Assembly: GCA_030690405.1 (NCBI GenBank)
Contig: JAUYGU010000122.1
Span: 1 to 15,351, forward strand
Source of the DNA: Dehalococcoidia bacterium
Lineage (GTDB): Bacteria > Chloroflexota > Dehalococcoidia > SM23-28-2 > RBG-16-64-32
Length of the DNA: 15,351 nt
Direction: 5' to 3'
In this document: positions 6,568 to 13,546 of the stretch, piece after piece
Layout of the letters: each line of letters begins with the position of its first letter
Position numbering within the stretch: the stretch's first letter is position 1
Notes under the pieces: model-generated
Database searches by the model: none
Told to the model about the DNA's origin: nothing
The model's input: only the letters and a program-made list of their open reading frames with translations
Made by a program: the position numbers and the translations under genes

Positions 6568-7722
6568 ATGAAAAAGGTACTGCTCTCGCTGGTAACGGCA
6601 TTCATGGTCGTGGGCGGAGGGTGCATCATCGCAACGAGCGAAGACCAGCCGTCCGAGTGGCTGGTGGTTTCCAGAGGAGGATCGCTCATAGCTACAGAGC
6701 TATCGGGAATAGAGCAAGAGATTGCATCGTCGGCTGAACAAGTCCGATTCGCGGGCACATTAGTATCCGATGAAGGCCATTGGGTATATTACCTTGACAT
6801 GTCTCGGCAGCAGCCCACCTTGTGGAAGTACAACCTTGAGACCGGCGAAGAGGATACCGTCCTCTCTACAGAGCTGGAACCTTTCAGTGGCGGTGACCTG
6901 GCCATTTCCCCTGACGGCAGATATCTAGTCATTCCCGGCGGAGAGAACGTGCGTCTCTTCGACTTCGAAGAGGCGGCCAGCACCATCGTACTTACCGCTG
7001 ACGACGTTTTAGAGTTTCTCGGATCGACGGCATCATTTGATAGCAGCAGCGTCACCTTTCACTCAGCGACATGGCTACCTGATAGCAAAGGGTTCCAGAT
7101 AGACGGAGGCCGTGAAGGGGGCGGGTTTAAAGCCGTGGCGGCATTGGTCGGAGACCGGTGGCAGTTAGGAGCTTTACCCGCCGGGTGGGACTGGCTACCA
7201 GAAGGTAATTTGTCCTGTTGGGCCCAGGGAGGCCCAAACCCGCCGGTCATGTATCAAGTATCAATTCACAAGGATCCGCAACCATCGCCTCCGTTAATAT
7301 CAGTCGCCGTCCCCGGAACAGACTGCGTCTGGCTTGATAGCAAAAACGTCGCTTTCACGGTGCCAATGGCCGACCCTAGTTTATCGCCGATAACATTGCC
7401 GAGCGTGACTGCGGAGCTACTGTCAAAGGATAAAGGTCTACAGCGAATAGAAGCGAGTATCCCTTCTGTTGCATTGTTGGAGTCGAACACTGGGGAAGTG
7501 ACAATCCTTGCCCCCTTGCTAAGCAAGCAGGAAGCAAGTGAAGCGCTCGCCACCAGCCAAAGGGGTATCTGGCTAGGGCTGCAACTTGTGGGCTTGCCTG
7601 ATAACCAAGGAGTTGTCACCTTTGGTAGTGATCTCCAGCCGCTCTTCATAACCCTGGACGGAGACGTGAAGCCCATCCTACACCGTGGAGACCAGATATT
7701 GGCTGTCGTTCCCGTACGATAG
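6568..7722 (+). CDS. Lipoprotein with propeller-like (WD40/TolB-like) repeats, function unknown
   Basis: The 384-residue product starts with MKKVLLSLVTAFMVVGGGC, a lipoprotein signal peptide with the lipid-carrying Cys at residue 19. Several segments look like blades of a beta-propeller: DEGHWVYYLDMSRQQPTLWKYNLETG, LAISPDGRYLVIPGGENVRLFDF and ATWLPDSKGFQIDGG. They share the SPDG.-type turn of WD40/TolB-like repeats. No catalytic motif was seen. The protein would sit on the outer face of the membrane. It follows the M23-like gene at 32 bases in the same lower-GC patch, suggesting a two-gene unit in which the lipoprotein binds or controls the peptidase (inference). AAGGG directly abuts the ATG, an unusually short spacing, but the signal peptide requires this start. 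It ends 22 bases from the convergent htrA gene. Confidence 0.65.
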   Translation: MKKVLLSLVTAFMVVGGGCIIATSEDQPSEWLVVSRGGSLIATELSGIEQEIASSAEQVRFAGTLVSDEGHWVYYLDMSRQQPTLWKYNLETGEEDTVLSTELEPFSGGDLAISPDGRYLVIPGGENVRLFDFEEAASTIVLTADDVLEFLGSTASFDSSSVTFHSATWLPDSKGFQIDGGREGGGFKAVAALVGDRWQLGALPAGWDWLPEGNLSCWAQGGPNPPVMYQVSIHKDPQPSPPLISVAVPGTDCVWLDSKNVAFTVPMADPSLSPITLPSVTAELLSKDKGLQRIEASIPSVALLESNTGEVTILAPLLSKQEASEALATSQRGIWLGLQLVGLPDNQGVVTFGSDLQPLFITLDGDVKPILHRGDQILAVVPVR

Positions 7723-7744
7723 GCTGCGCGGCTGCTGCTGGTCG

Positions 7745-8833
7745 CTAGCCCAGGGTGACCTCGGCGCTCTCCAGGTTGCCATCACGGTAGAACTCCACCT
7801 GGACCTTCTCCCCGGCCCGGTTCGCCGTGAGCGCCTTGAACAGGTCGCCGGAGTTCCTGATCTCGTCGCCCGCCAGCTTGACGATGATGTCGGCCCGCCT
7901 CAGGCCGGCATCATCGGCGGGGCCGCCCGCCTCCACGATATTCAGACCGATGCCATGGTCCACCGGCAGGCCGAAGCTCTCCGCCAGCGAGGGCGTGATC
8001 TCCACAATCGACACGCCGAGGACGCCCCTGTCGACACGGCCGCTGCGGATCAGCTCCTGGACGATCGGCTCCGCGCTGTCGATGGAGATCGCCAGGCCGA
8101 TCCCCTCCGCCTGGCCGCGGATGACGGCGGTGGTGATGCCCACGACCTGCCCGCGCATGTTGACCAGCGGCCCGCCGGAGTTGCCGGGGTTGATTGAGGC
8201 GTCGGTCTGTATCGCGTCGGGGATCGTGACGTCGTTCTCCTGGATCAGGCGCCCCTTGGCGCTCACCACCCCCTGCGTGACGGTCGGCCCGCCGGCGAGG
8301 TCCAGGGCGTTCCCTATCGCCACCACGCTCTCGCCCACCTGGAGATCGGCCGAGCTGCCGAGCTTCACCGGCGTCAGGCTATCCGCATCGATCTTGAGCA
8401 CCGCCAGGTCCGTGGGCGCGTCCCGGCCGACGATTCGGGCCTGGAACTGGCGGCCGTCGCTGAGGGTGACGGTTATCTTCTGGGCCTCCTGGCCGCTATC
8501 GATGGTGACGACGTGGTTGTTGGTCACGATGTGGCCTTCCTGGTCCAGGACGAAGCCGGTCCCTACACCCTTCGTCGGCGTCACCTGGCCGAAGACGTCC
8601 AGCGTCGCCGCCTCGCTGAGGACGTGGACGACCGAGGGGCCGAGCTCCTTGACGACATCGACGGCGCTCCGGTTGGCGGCGACGGGCTGGGCGGTAGCAG
8701 CGGCAGTGGCCGTAGGCGTCGGCGTTGAGGGGCCTGCCGTCGTGGGCGCGCCGCCTGAGCCATTGCAGGCAACCAGTAGCAACGGAACTGACAGGACAAT
8801 CGTTGACAGGCCGCTAAGGACGAATCGCGGCAC
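7745..8833 (-). CDS. HtrA/DegP-family serine protease lipoprotein with PDZ domain
   Basis: The 362-residue protein has a lipoprotein signal with lipobox LVAC (Cys23), a Thr/Pro/Ala-rich linker (about 28-52), a trypsin-like domain and one C-terminal PDZ domain (about 270-362). The catalytic triad is visible: His107 in VTNNHVV, Asp142 in PTDLAVLKI and Ser219 in NPGNSGGPL. PDZ landmarks are LGVSIVEIT and GGPADDAGLRRADIIVKLAGDEI. Family members degrade or refold damaged exported proteins outside the membrane. The start is a GTG with a very strong AAGGAGGT five bases upstream. It is transcribed divergently from the ECF sigma factor gene, 71 bases away, so it is a likely member of that stress regulon (inference from position). 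A lipid anchor in place of a membrane helix is less common among HtrA proteins. Confidence 0.95.
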   Translation of the reverse strand: MPRFVLSGLSTIVLSVPLLLVACNGSGGAPTTAGPSTPTPTATAAATAQPVAANRSAVDVVKELGPSVVHVLSEAATLDVFGQVTPTKGVGTGFVLDQEGHIVTNNHVVTIDSGQEAQKITVTLSDGRQFQARIVGRDAPTDLAVLKIDADSLTPVKLGSSADLQVGESVVAIGNALDLAGGPTVTQGVVSAKGRLIQENDVTIPDAIQTDASINPGNSGGPLVNMRGQVVGITTAVIRGQAEGIGLAISIDSAEPIVQELIRSGRVDRGVLGVSIVEITPSLAESFGLPVDHGIGLNIVEAGGPADDAGLRRADIIVKLAGDEIRNSGDLFKALTANRAGEKVQVEFYRDGNLESAEVTLG

Positions 8834-8871
8834 CTGAACCTCCTTCTCCCCCTTCCCCTAATCTATCAAAC

Positions 8872-8906
8872 GTCTGGTGTATCAGTCTGGTTGCGCCGTG
8901 TAGAAT
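8872..8906 (+). promoter_or_regulatory. Divergent htrA/sigma control region: GTCTGGT direct repeat and TAGAAT box
   Basis: GTCTGGT occurs at 8872-8878 and again at 8885-8891, 13 bases apart. A good -10-like TAGAAT (8901-8906) follows, overlapping the first possible ATG of the sigma gene (8905). If the TAGAAT is used, translation of the sigma factor must start further inside. The repeats could bind a regulator shared by both divergent genes; this is a guess from position. Confidence 0.35.
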
Positions 8907-9555
8907 GGTGCGGAACCGTCGGCTCCTGAACGAATTGAAATCTGGTCTCGCCCGCGTGGACGTATCGTCTAGTGAACCGGAATACCGCCAGCTCGGTGAT
9001 GATGAGCTCATGCGCAGGCTCTTCTACCGGGACAGGCGGGCATTTGAGGCGATATTTGGTAGGTACGGTGACCTTGTGTATTCGACAGCGCTGAGGGTGC
9101 TGCGCGACCCGCACCTGGCGGAGGACATTTCGCAGGAGATATTCGTGAGGCTCTGGCGCAAACCCGATAGCTACGTAGCGGAGCGCGGCCGCTTCCTCAC
9201 CTGGCTGATCTCCGTCACCCGCAACCGCGCTGTGGACGAAGTACGCTCACGCGGCCGCCGCCAGCGCCACGAGACGGCGTCCCCGGAGGAGCAAGAGCGA
9301 GAGCTGCCCGCCGGCAACGCCAACGACCCGGCGCTGAACGCCCAGCTCGCCGAGGAGGCCAGGGCCGTCCGCGTCGCCCTTGCCGGGCTTCCGGGAGAGC
9401 AGCGACAGGTCATCGAACTCGCCTACTTCGGCGGGTTCACGCAGCAGGAGATCTCCCAGAGGTTGGGCCAGCCCCTGGGGACGGTGAAGACGAGGATACG
9501 GCTGGGGATGCAGAAGCTGCGGGCGGCGCTCGCTCCGGAGATGAAACGCCAGTGA
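8905..9555 (+). CDS. ECF-type RNA polymerase sigma factor (SigK-like)
   Basis: The 216-residue frame holds sigma region 2 (about 34-112), with AFEAIFGRYGDLVYSTALRVL, the core-binding DPHLAEDISQEIFVRLW and the -10-reading LTWLISVTRNRAVDEVR. An acidic linker follows, then region 4 (about 158-208), with LPGEQRQVIELAYFGGFTQQEISQRLGQPLGTVKTRI, a helix-turn-helix for the -35 element. Regions 1 and 3 are absent, as in all ECF factors. Its stop overlaps the start of the anti-sigma gene by 4 bases. No Shine-Dalgarno sequence precedes the ATG at 8905, and a -10-like box overlaps it, so the start may instead be a GTG near 8956, which still leaves region 2 whole. It likely responds to envelope or redox stress through the neighbouring anti-sigma factor and drives its own promoter and perhaps htrA. 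Confidence 0.92.
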   Translation: MVRNRRLLNELKSGLARVDVSSSEPEYRQLGDDELMRRLFYRDRRAFEAIFGRYGDLVYSTALRVLRDPHLAEDISQEIFVRLWRKPDSYVAERGRFLTWLISVTRNRAVDEVRSRGRRQRHETASPEEQERELPAGNANDPALNAQLAEEARAVRVALAGLPGEQRQVIELAYFGGFTQQEISQRLGQPLGTVKTRIRLGMQKLRAALAPEMKRQ

Positions 9556-10334
9556 ACGCGATGGACTGCGAGCAGGTCCGGGAGCTGCTGGACGCCTACG
9601 CCCTCGGCGCCGCGGACGCGGCTGAGGCCGCGGCGATAGAGGAGCACGTGGCGGACTGCGTCCGTTGCTGGTCCTCGCTCGACGAGGCGCAGAGGGTGGC
9701 AGCCTCCCTCGCGCTTTCAACCGCCCTCCAGAAGGCGCCGCCCTCCCTGCGAAGCCGCGTCCTCGCCGGGACGGAGCGGCGCCGCTGGCCCGCGCTCCCG
9801 CCCTTCCCGCAGCGGCTGCGCTGGCTTTGGCCGGCGGCCACGGGCGTGCTGGCGGCCGGGGCCGTCGCGGCGCTCGCCTTCGCCCTCGTCCTCCAGGCTG
9901 AGGTGAACGACCTGCGAGGCGACAGGGACCGGCTCGCCTCCGATGTGCAGAACGCCGGCGGGGTCCTCGAGGAGCAGCGCCAGCTGATGGCCGTCCTCGC
10001 CGCCCCGGACGCCCAACAGATCAACCTCCAGCCCGCCGACCCCAGCTCGGAGGCGCTGGCCGTCTACTACTGGAGCAGATCCACCAGGACCGGCGCCCTC
10101 CTCTCCAACAACCTCCCTCCTCTCCGTGAGGGCCAGCTGTACCACGCCTGGCTCCTCACCGGCGATGAGGTTTACGACGCCGGCAGCTTCGAAGCCTGGA
10201 ACGGCGTCGGCCAGCTCAGCATGGACATCAAGGACGTCTCCGGACGGCCCGTCGGCATCGGCGTGAGCATAGAGGACGCCGCAGGCGCCGAGCAGCCCCC
10301 CGAGATGTTCCTCTTCGCCGAGTTCCCGCGCTAG
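9552..10334 (+). CDS. Membrane anti-sigma factor with zinc-binding ZAS motif and RskA-like C-terminal domain
   Basis: The 260-residue protein starts at a GTG overlapping the sigma factor stop (GTGA); an ATG three codons later is an alternative. The cytoplasmic N-terminal domain has Cys6, His32, Cys36 and Cys39, spaced C-x25-H-x3-C-x2-C, matching the zinc-binding anti-sigma (ZAS) pattern with Cys in the first ligand place. One membrane helix (about 92-115) follows, then a short coiled coil (about 116-147) and an extracytoplasmic domain with GQLYHAWLLTGDEVYDAGSF, the signature region of the RskA C-terminal family. It would hold the sigma factor inactive until regulated proteolysis or loss of zinc frees it. 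Translational coupling to the sigma gene points to balanced production. It ends 83 bases before the zur-like gene. Confidence 0.9.
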   Translation: MNAMDCEQVRELLDAYALGAADAAEAAAIEEHVADCVRCWSSLDEAQRVAASLALSTALQKAPPSLRSRVLAGTERRRWPALPPFPQRLRWLWPAATGVLAAGAVAALAFALVLQAEVNDLRGDRDRLASDVQNAGGVLEEQRQLMAVLAAPDAQQINLQPADPSSEALAVYYWSRSTRTGALLSNNLPPLREGQLYHAWLLTGDEVYDAGSFEAWNGVGQLSMDIKDVSGRPVGIGVSIEDAAGAEQPPEMFLFAEFPR

Positions 10335-10358
10335 CCGCGACTTCCCCGACCAGACCCC

Positions 10359-10388
10359 TTGACAATGAGCGCCCGCATACATGATACT
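10359..10388 (+). promoter_or_regulatory. Sigma-70-type promoter of the zur-znuACB operon
   Basis: A perfect TTGACA (10359-10364) is separated by 18 bases from GATACT (10383-10388), which matches the -10 consensus at four of six positions. The expected transcript start is near 10395, leaving a leader of about 23 bases with no clear Shine-Dalgarno sequence before the ATG at 10418. Confidence 0.6.
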
Positions 10389-10413
10389 TAGTCTCACTGA
10401 TACTACGTCTCAC
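10382..10413 (+). promoter_or_regulatory. Two tandem 16-bp repeats forming probable Zur operators
   Basis: TGATACTTAGTCTCAC (10382-10397) is followed at once by TGATACTACGTCTCAC (10398-10413), differing at two positions. Each 15-base core reads TGAtAC-N3-GTcTCA, an imperfect palindrome with one mismatched pair, close in form to the TGA-...-TCA 15-mers bound by Fur/Zur proteins. The first covers the -10 box and the second covers the region just after the expected transcription start. Binding of the zinc-loaded repressor would block the polymerase, giving autoregulation of zur and the importer. Confidence 0.7.
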
Positions 10414-10417
10414 TGCC

Positions 10418-10852
10418 ATGTCAGAGCTAGAATCCGTCATCCGCAGGCTCGAAGAGCTTGATCACCGGGTCACCCCCTCGCGGGTGGCGGTGATCGCCGC
10501 CGTTCTCTCCTACAGCGGGCACTTCACCGTGGACGACGTCGTCCGTCGGGCCCGCGGTGTCGGCCGCGCGACGGTGTTCCGCACCATGCGGCTCCTCCTG
10601 GAGGTTGACGTCGTCTGCCGCGTCCTCCTGGAGGACGGCAGCCTTCACTACCGGGTCAGCCGTCGCGGCCACCACCACCACCTGGTATGCGTCTCCTGCG
10701 GCAACGTGCAGGACCTGGACGACTGCGCCGTGGGCGACCTGGTGCGGGAGCTGGCGGCCGCCACCGAGTACGAGATCGAAGGCCACTGGCTGGAGTTTTA
10801 CGGCCGCTGCGTCACCTGTCGCAGCCCCGTGGCTGTGGCCGCCAGAAAGTGA
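10418..10852 (+). CDS. zur: Fur-family metalloregulator, probably Zur (zinc uptake repressor)
   Basis: The 144-residue protein has the Fur layout. The winged helix contains RVTPSRVAVIAAVLSYSGHFTVDDVV and the recognition helix RATVFRTMRLLLE (50-62). The dimerisation domain begins with GHHHHLVCVSCGNVQDLDDC. Two CxxC pairs (Cys91/Cys94 and Cys131/Cys134) form the structural zinc site. His85-88, Cys103 and His123 are candidates for the regulatory site. Assignment to Zur rather than Fur, Mur or PerR rests mainly on its position as first gene of a zinc-type ABC importer operon and on the tandem operators just upstream. Its stop lies 7 bases before the start of znuA, whose ribosome binding site overlaps the end of this gene. 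It would repress the operon when zinc is plentiful. Confidence 0.88.
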   Translation: MSELESVIRRLEELDHRVTPSRVAVIAAVLSYSGHFTVDDVVRRARGVGRATVFRTMRLLLEVDVVCRVLLEDGSLHYRVSRRGHHHHLVCVSCGNVQDLDDCAVGDLVRELAAATEYEIEGHWLEFYGRCVTCRSPVAVAARK

Positions 10853-10859
10853 AGGAGCC

Positions 10860-11795
10860 GTGTCCCGCCTCGCCATCCTGCCCGCCGCGCTGCTGATCGC
10901 GCTGTCGCTCGCGGCCTGCGGCGGCAAGTCCAGCAGCAAAGCCGGCGGGATCAGCGTCGTGACCAGCCTCCCGGTCTTCGGCGATATGGTCGAACAAGTC
11001 GGCGGGGACCGCGTGGATGTCTCCTCGCTGTTCCCGGCCGGCGCCGACCCGCACACGTTCGAGCCGGGACCGGCGAGCGTGCGTGGGATCGTGGAGGCGG
11101 ACATCGTTTTCGTCAACGGGCTGGACCTGGAGCCGGGCGCCATGAAAGTCATCCAGCCCAACCTCGCCTCGAGCACGCCTCTCGTGAAGCTGGCGGAGGT
11201 GGCGGCCGACGAGGGCCGCATCGAGCTGCGCAAGTTCGGCGAGGATGGCCACATCGCCGGAGAGCCCGGTGAGGAGGGCACAGACCCGCACGCGTGGCTC
11301 AGCGTCCCCAACGCCCGCGAATACGCTCGTGTCATCCGCGACGCCCTGGTACAGGTAGACCCGAAGGGCGCCGCGACGTACGACAGCAACTACGACGCCT
11401 ACCTCGCACGCCTGGACGATCTGGATGGCTACGTAAAGGAGACGGTCTCAGCCGTCCCGAAGGAGCAGCGCAAGATCGTCGCCACCCACGATGCCTTCGG
11501 CTACATGTCTGAGTACATGGGGCTGCACCTGGCCGCGGTGGTGGCGGAGAGCCCGGGGCAGGAGCCCAGCGCCGGCGACGTCGCGGACCTCCTGAAGACG
11601 ATTGAGAAGCTCCGTGTGGCGGCGGTCTTCGAGGAGCCGCAGCTGGGCTCCGAGGCGACCGTGCTGGAGCGGGCGGCCGAGGACACCGGCATCGAGGTCT
11701 GCACGCTGTACAGCGACTCCCTGGACGACCGCGTCTCCACCTACATCGAGATGATACGCTTCAACACCGACGAGCTCGCGAGGTGTCTGCCGTGA
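10860..11795 (+). CDS. znuA: Zinc ABC transporter substrate-binding lipoprotein (ZnuA-like)
   Basis: The GTG at 10860 is preceded by GAAGGAG, and the resulting 311-residue protein has a lipoprotein signal with LAAC (Cys20). This supports that start; the frame stays open far upstream only as an overlap with zur. It is a cluster A-I metal-binding protein: VVTSLPVFGDMVEQVGGD, then metal ligands His65 (DPHTFEP), His144 (DPHAWLS), His210 (THDAFGY) and probably Asp286 (LYSDSLDD). His at the third ligand place favours zinc; manganese-specific relatives such as PsaA have Glu there. The loop before His144 is acidic with a single His131, much shorter than the His-rich loop of proteobacterial ZnuA. It captures zinc outside the membrane and hands it to ZnuB. 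Confidence 0.92.
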   Translation: MSRLAILPAALLIALSLAACGGKSSSKAGGISVVTSLPVFGDMVEQVGGDRVDVSSLFPAGADPHTFEPGPASVRGIVEADIVFVNGLDLEPGAMKVIQPNLASSTPLVKLAEVAADEGRIELRKFGEDGHIAGEPGEEGTDPHAWLSVPNAREYARVIRDALVQVDPKGAATYDSNYDAYLARLDDLDGYVKETVSAVPKEQRKIVATHDAFGYMSEYMGLHLAAVVAESPGQEPSAGDVADLLKTIEKLRVAAVFEEPQLGSEATVLERAAEDTGIEVCTLYSDSLDDRVSTYIEMIRFNTDELARCLP

Positions 11796-12592
11796 CTCAG
11801 AGCGATCCGAAACGGTCAGCGCCGGCCGTGGAGGTGCGCAACCTGAGCGCCGGCTACAACGGCCACATCGCTCTGGACGACGTGACCTTCACTGTGGAGC
11901 AGGGCTGCCTCGCTGGGCTCGTCGGGCCGAACGGCTCCGGCAAGTCCACCCTGCTGCGGGTGATCCTCGGCCTGCACAAGCCGTGGCGAGGTGAGGTGCG
12001 GATCGTCGGCCGGGAGGGCAGCGGCGGCCGCCCAGACGGGCGACCGTCTGCTCGCGGGCGCATCGGCTACATGCCGCAGTCGGAGCTGGTGGACTGGAGC
12101 TTCCCGGTGACCGCTCTGGACGTGGTGCTGATGGGCCGCTACGGCCGGCTGGGGCTGGTGCGCCGGCCCGCCCGGAGCGACCGGGAGAGGGCGATGGCGG
12201 CGCTGGAGCGGGTGCGGCTGGCCCACCTGGCGGAGCGGCTGATCGGGGAGCTGTCCGGCGGTGAGCAGCGCCGGATGCTGATCGCGCGGGCGCTGGCCCA
12301 GGACGCGGACCTGATCCTGCTGGACGAGCCGCTGGCCGGTCTGGACGCCACCGCCCAGCACGATCTGCTGGCCCTGCTGGAGGACCTGCGTAAGGAGGAC
12401 AAGACGCTGTTCGTGGCGACGCACGACCTCTCGTGCGTGGCGGCCAACTTCGATCACGCGGTGCTGCTGAACCGCAGGGTCGTCGCCTTCGGCCAGCCGG
12501 CGGACGTGTTCACTGAGGAGCTGCTCTCCACTGCCTTCCAGCGCCACCTGCTGGTGCTGCCGGGGGGCGAAAGGACGATCGTCGGACCGTGA
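11792..12592 (+). CDS. znuC: Zinc ABC transporter ATP-binding protein (ZnuC-like)
   Basis: A single ABC ATPase domain of 266 residues. Walker A GPNGSGKST (45-53), Q-loop GYMPQ (Gln96), signature LSGGEQRRM (154-162), Walker B LILLDEP (174-180) and switch His211 in ATHD are all intact. The stretch DWSFPVTALDVVLMGRYG after the Q-loop is characteristic of Mn/Zn importer ATPases. The start chosen is the GTG that overlaps the znuA stop by 4 bases (GTGA) and has GAGG about 8 bases upstream. A GTG three codons earlier (11783) is possible but lacks such a site. A Gly/Arg-rich insert (GREGSGGRPDGRPSARGR) before the Q-loop looks lineage specific. It powers ZnuB at the cytoplasmic face. Confidence 0.93.
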   Translation: MTQSDPKRSAPAVEVRNLSAGYNGHIALDDVTFTVEQGCLAGLVGPNGSGKSTLLRVILGLHKPWRGEVRIVGREGSGGRPDGRPSARGRIGYMPQSELVDWSFPVTALDVVLMGRYGRLGLVRRPARSDRERAMAALERVRLAHLAERLIGELSGGEQRRMLIARALAQDADLILLDEPLAGLDATAQHDLLALLEDLRKEDKTLFVATHDLSCVAANFDHAVLLNRRVVAFGQPADVFTEELLSTAFQRHLLVLPGGERTIVGP

Positions 12593-13443
12593 GCGAGGTC
12601 ATTGACTTCCTGCGCGACCCCTGGACATTCGAGTTCATGCAGCGGGCGCTCATCGCCGCCGTCGTCGTCGGCGTCGTGGCGGCAGTCGTCGGCTGCTTCG
12701 TCATCCTGAAGGGGATGGCGTTCATCGGCGACGCTTTGCCGCACGCCAGCTTTGGGGGGGTGGCCGTCGCCTTCGCCCTGGGCTTCAACCTCCACCTCGG
12801 CGGCGCCGCCGCCGCCCTCCTCACCGCCCTCACCATCGGCTTCATCGCCCGCCGCGGCCTCGTCCGCTACGATACGGCGATCGGCATCGTCTTCGTCGGC
12901 GCCTTTGCCCTCGGCATCCTCATCGTCAGTCGCCAGAGCGGCTACGTCGTCGACCTGTTCAGCTTCGTATTCGGCAACGTGCTCGGGGTGAGCTGGACGG
13001 ACGTCTGGCTGAGCGTGGGCTTGGGCGGCTTCATCCTCATCGCGGTCGTCCTGTTCTACAAGGAGCTGCTGTTCACAGCCTACGACCCCTCGATGGCCGC
13101 CGCCAGCGGCGTCCCCGTGGCCGCGATGCAGTACGGGCTGCTCGTCCTCATCGCGCTTACGGTGGTCCTCGCCCTCCAGGTGCTGGGTATTGTGCTCGTC
13201 CTGGCGATGCTCGTCGCCCCAGCGGCGACCGCGCAGCTCTTGACCCGCCGCCTGCCGCCGATGATGGCGCTGGGGGCGCTGGTGGGCGCGGTCTCCGCCG
13301 TGTGCGGCCTCTACATCGCCTGGTACGCCGACGTCGCCGCCTCCGCCGCCATCGTCCTCACCGCGACGGGCTTCTTCACCCTGGCGTTCCTGTTCGCCCC
13401 CGGCCGTGGCCTCCTCTGGCAGCGCCGCTTCGCACCCGCCTGA
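12589..13443 (+). CDS. znuB: Zinc ABC transporter permease (ZnuB-like, ABC-3 family)
   Basis: The 284-residue polytopic membrane protein belongs to the ABC-3 family that carries Mn, Zn or Fe. It begins FLRDPWTFEFMQRALIAAVVVGVVAAVVG and continues with VGCFVILKGMAFIGDALPHASFGGVAVAF, the family's typical opening. About eight hydrophobic segments follow, including the late VLGIVLVLAMLVAPAATAQLLTRRL, which contains the ATPase-contact region. The GTG start overlaps the znuC stop by 4 bases (GTGA), so translation is coupled. It is the last gene of the operon. A run of seven G inside the gene (12754-12760) is the only homopolymer of note. A 103-base gap follows before the next gene. Confidence 0.93.
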   Translation: MSEVIDFLRDPWTFEFMQRALIAAVVVGVVAAVVGCFVILKGMAFIGDALPHASFGGVAVAFALGFNLHLGGAAAALLTALTIGFIARRGLVRYDTAIGIVFVGAFALGILIVSRQSGYVVDLFSFVFGNVLGVSWTDVWLSVGLGGFILIAVVLFYKELLFTAYDPSMAAASGVPVAAMQYGLLVLIALTVVLALQVLGIVLVLAMLVAPAATAQLLTRRLPPMMALGALVGAVSAVCGLYIAWYADVAASAAIVLTATGFFTLAFLFAPGRGLLWQRRFAPA

Positions 13444-13476
13444 GCCGCTCACCGCACGGTTCGGCTAGCGGGGGTA

Positions 13477-13527
13477 TAGATTACAATCCTCTCGCGTCTT
13501 AAGCTATATAGTCGTAGGCTATAGAAT
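13477..13527 (+). promoter_or_regulatory. AT-rich promoter region upstream of the GltD-like gene
   Basis: The gap after znuB contains several -10-like strings: TACAAT (13482-13487) and TATAGAAT (13520-13527), with CTATATAG between them. No good -35 box accompanies either. TATAGAAT just before GGAGG (13532-13536) would give a very short leader carrying the ribosome binding site of the ATG at 13547. No terminator for the zinc operon is visible. Confidence 0.4.
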
Positions 13528-13546
13528 GGACGGAGGAACGAGTCCA

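Noticed and set aside
10557..10859. N-terminal extension of the znuA frame back to 10557
   Set aside because: This part overlaps zur in another frame. The GTG at 10860 has GAAGGAG in front and gives a proper lipoprotein signal peptide, so it is the true start.
12754..12760. Run of seven G in znuB as a possible phase-variation tract
   Set aside because: Seven G in GC-rich coding DNA is common (another lies at 1862-1868), the frame is intact, and no second state is visible.
12454..13452. Long open frame on the - strand, 332 codons, acidic and Gly-rich
   Set aside because: It lies opposite znuB and the end of znuC, which have clear family signatures; the composition (D/E/G/H-rich) is typical of an antisense frame in GC-rich DNA.
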